From: Flavipsychrobacter stenotrophus
GTDB taxonomy: Bacteria; Bacteroidota; Bacteroidia; Chitinophagales; Chitinophagaceae
Reading direction: 5' to 3'
Assembly (NCBI GenBank): GCA_947379685.1
Contig: CANCOG010000306.1
Coordinates: 1 to 6,271 of the forward strand
DNA length: 6,271 bases
The notes beneath the pieces are model-generated. The model was not told the origin of the DNA. It saw only the letters and a list, made by a program, of their open reading frames with translations, and ran no database searches. Every line of letters starts with the position of its first letter. The stretch's first letter is position 1. This document shows positions 5,241 through 6,271 of this stretch, piece by piece. The translations under genes were made by a program, and so were the position numbers.

Positions 5241-5962
5241 TGCCTAAGCTTTCGGTAAATATCAACAAAATAGCCACCCTGCGTAACAGCCGGGGCGGTA
5301 ATAATCCCGACGTGTTGCAGGTAGCCATCGATTGCCAGAAGTTTGGTGCAGATGGTATTACGGTGCATCCCCGCCCCGACGAACGACACATTCGTTACAG
5401 CGACGTAAGGGAGATCAGCAAGATCATCACCACCGAATTCAATATTGAGGGCAACCCGAAGGAAGATAAGTTTGTTGACCTTGTACTGGAGGTTAAACCC
5501 CACCAGGTTACGCTGGTTCCCGATGACCCGGGCCAGCTTACATCTAACCACGGCTGGGATACAGTTAAGGAAAAAGAGTACCTGCGCAACATCATTGGCG
5601 TATTTCAGCGGGCAGGTATCAGGGTTTCTATATTTGTTGACCCATTGGCACACATGGTTGCCGGAGCAGCAGCAACGGGTACCAACAGGATAGAATTATA
5701 TACTGAAGACTACGCCAAACAATACCATTATAACCGGGAAGGCGCCATCGAAGCATATATTACAGCAGCAGATATTGCTACACAGCACCACAACCTAGGC
5801 ATCAATGCCGGCCACGACCTCGACAGGCACAACCTTCGTTTTTTCCACCAGTCAATCCCAGCCTTGCTGGAAGTCTCCATTGGGCATGCACTTATTGCCG
5901 ATGCCTTGTACTATGGACTAGAAAACACGATCCAGCTGTATAAAAGAGAACTTAAGGGATAA
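5240..5962 (+). CDS. pdxJ: Pyridoxine 5'-phosphate synthase PdxJ
   Basis: PdxJ joins 1-deoxy-D-xylulose 5-phosphate with 3-amino-2-oxopropyl phosphate to make pyridoxine 5'-phosphate, the ring-closing step of the DXP-dependent vitamin B6 route in the cytosol. The 240-residue product is full length for this TIM-barrel family. Conserved positions visible are Asn7 and Arg18 in SVNINKIATLRNSRGG, catalytic His43 with Arg45 and His50 in TVHPRPDERHI, catalytic Glu70 in FNIEGNP, catalytic His192 in NAGHDL, and the phosphate-binding GH pair at 215-216. The E. coli Asp-His pair after VNI is Asn9-Lys10 here, which I believe is normal in Bacteroidota. The first Met is at 5240; upstream sequence is the T-rich repeat, and the position fits the family start exactly. 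No other B6 gene is nearby. I cannot assign its promoter: the T-rich repeats either contain or replace it. Confidence 0.96.
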   Translation: MPKLSVNINKIATLRNSRGGNNPDVLQVAIDCQKFGADGITVHPRPDERHIRYSDVREISKIITTEFNIEGNPKEDKFVDLVLEVKPHQVTLVPDDPGQLTSNHGWDTVKEKEYLRNIIGVFQRAGIRVSIFVDPLAHMVAGAAATGTNRIELYTEDYAKQYHYNREGAIEAYITAADIATQHHNLGINAGHDLDRHNLRFFHQSIPALLEVSIGHALIADALYYGLENTIQLYKRELKG

Positions 5963-6008
5963 AGTATTTGCTACCTGAGCGTCGGCCTTAAAACGTTGAC
6001 ACCTTTTA

Positions 6009-6085
6009 CTCACGACTTGCGACACACGACACACGACTTACGACTATCGACTATCGACTTACGACTATCGACTTACGACTTACGA
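6009..6085 (+). repeat. Tandem heptamer array, 11 units of CTTACGA type
   Basis: Eleven contiguous 7-base units fit without gaps: CTCACGA, CTTGCGA, CACACGA, CACACGA, CTTACGA, CTATCGA, CTATCGA, CTTACGA, CTATCGA, CTTACGA, CTTACGA, followed by a broken CTTCCCC. Every unit begins with C and ends with CGA; only positions 2-4 vary. It occupies the gap between pdxJ and the next gene, starting 46 bases after the pdxJ stop. It has no spacers, so it is not CRISPR. Similar heptamer strings are, as I recall, found in intergenic regions of other Bacteroidota genomes; no function is established to my knowledge. Confidence 0.9.
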
Positions 6086-6158
6086 CTTCCCCCAGAAATC
6101 TATTTGTTAAAACTTGCCGCCTGCAAAATGCTATATAAAATAATGTAAAGGAAGTTGT

Positions 6159-6166
6159 TACTTTTG
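6159..6166 (+). promoter_or_regulatory. -7 promoter element of the last gene
   Basis: TACTTTTG is a perfect match to TAnnTTTG, with expected initiation near 6172, about 20 bases before ATG 6192. A -33 TTTG at the correct distance is not seen. Confidence 0.45.
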
Positions 6167-6191
6167 AGCTTATAATAATTGACACGCCCCC

Positions 6192-6271
6192 ATGGCCTTA
6201 CCGGATTTAAAAGATAAAAAAGAGAAAGGAACTAAACCTAAAAAGCCGGTTTGGCGCGAATGGCTTGATGC
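6192..6271 (+). CDS. lepB: Probable signal peptidase I, 3'-partial (N-terminus only)
   Basis: Only 26 full codons are visible: a Lys/Asp-rich cytoplasmic start (MALPDLKDKKEKGTKPKK) followed by PVWREWLDA. In Bacteroidota signal peptidase I proteins a 'xxREWLDAIxFAxxAAT' segment leads into the first membrane helix, then the TIPTxSM motif with the catalytic Ser. The visible part fits that opening well, but the catalytic Ser/Lys and the helix are outside the window, so the call rests on about nine residues. If correct, the protein cleaves signal peptides at the inner membrane. The ATG at 6192 is the first in frame and is correctly placed behind the -7 element at 6159. Confidence 0.5.
   Translation, partial: MALPDLKDKKEKGTKPKKPVWREWLD

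Noticed and set aside
5231..5653. 140-residue reverse frame across pdxJ
   Set aside because: It is antisense to pdxJ, whose catalytic residues are all present, and its own sequence resembles no family.
6009..6085. CRISPR array
   Set aside because: Units are only 7 bases and contiguous, with no spacers and no cas genes nearby.

Overview
The window looks like chromosome from a Bacteroidota bacterium, probably near Chitinophagaceae or Sphingobacteriia (inference). The evidence is a type IX secretion gene (porQ), Bacteroidota-style fabI and pdxJ proteins, starts mostly lacking Shine-Dalgarno sequences, and several matches to the phylum's -7 promoter element TAnnTTTG. There are no rRNA or tRNA genes, insertion sequences or CRISPR arrays.

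Left part (1-1450): the 3' part of a gene for an SH3-domain protein with an unrecognised helical C-terminal region runs off the left edge. A prokaryotic ferritin gene follows on the minus strand with its iron-site residues intact.

Middle (1451-2930): two small toxin-antitoxin-like pairs lie in tandem on the plus strand. The first is a zeta-toxin-like P-loop kinase (COG4185 type) that has lost the N-terminal part carrying the P-loop, followed by an overlapping small gene that resembles the usual partner of these kinases. The second is an antitoxin/RelE-like toxin pair. Its toxin frame has a ribosome binding site correctly placed for a codon that reads GTA. One G-to-A change from an ancestral GTGA stop/start overlap would explain this and would leave the antitoxin stop intact. 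Both toxins may therefore be disabled, each by a different lesion. The leader of the second pair also holds a hairpin followed by seven Ts that touch the antitoxin start codon.

Right part (2931-6271): housekeeping genes, all on the plus strand. They are fabI (enoyl-ACP reductase), porQ (type IX secretion outer-membrane protein), pdxJ (pyridoxine 5'-phosphate synthase) and the first 26 codons of a probable signal peptidase I. fabI and porQ are separated by a 17-bp hairpin whose right arm also supplies the likely -33 element of porQ. pdxJ is flanked by two different arrays with a 7-base period: a T-rich one that runs into its start codon, and an 11-unit CTTACGA-type one downstream.

The genes do not form one pathway. 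The right part is a row of individually promoted core genes for membrane lipid synthesis, protein export and cofactor synthesis. The left and middle parts look like more variable accessory DNA.
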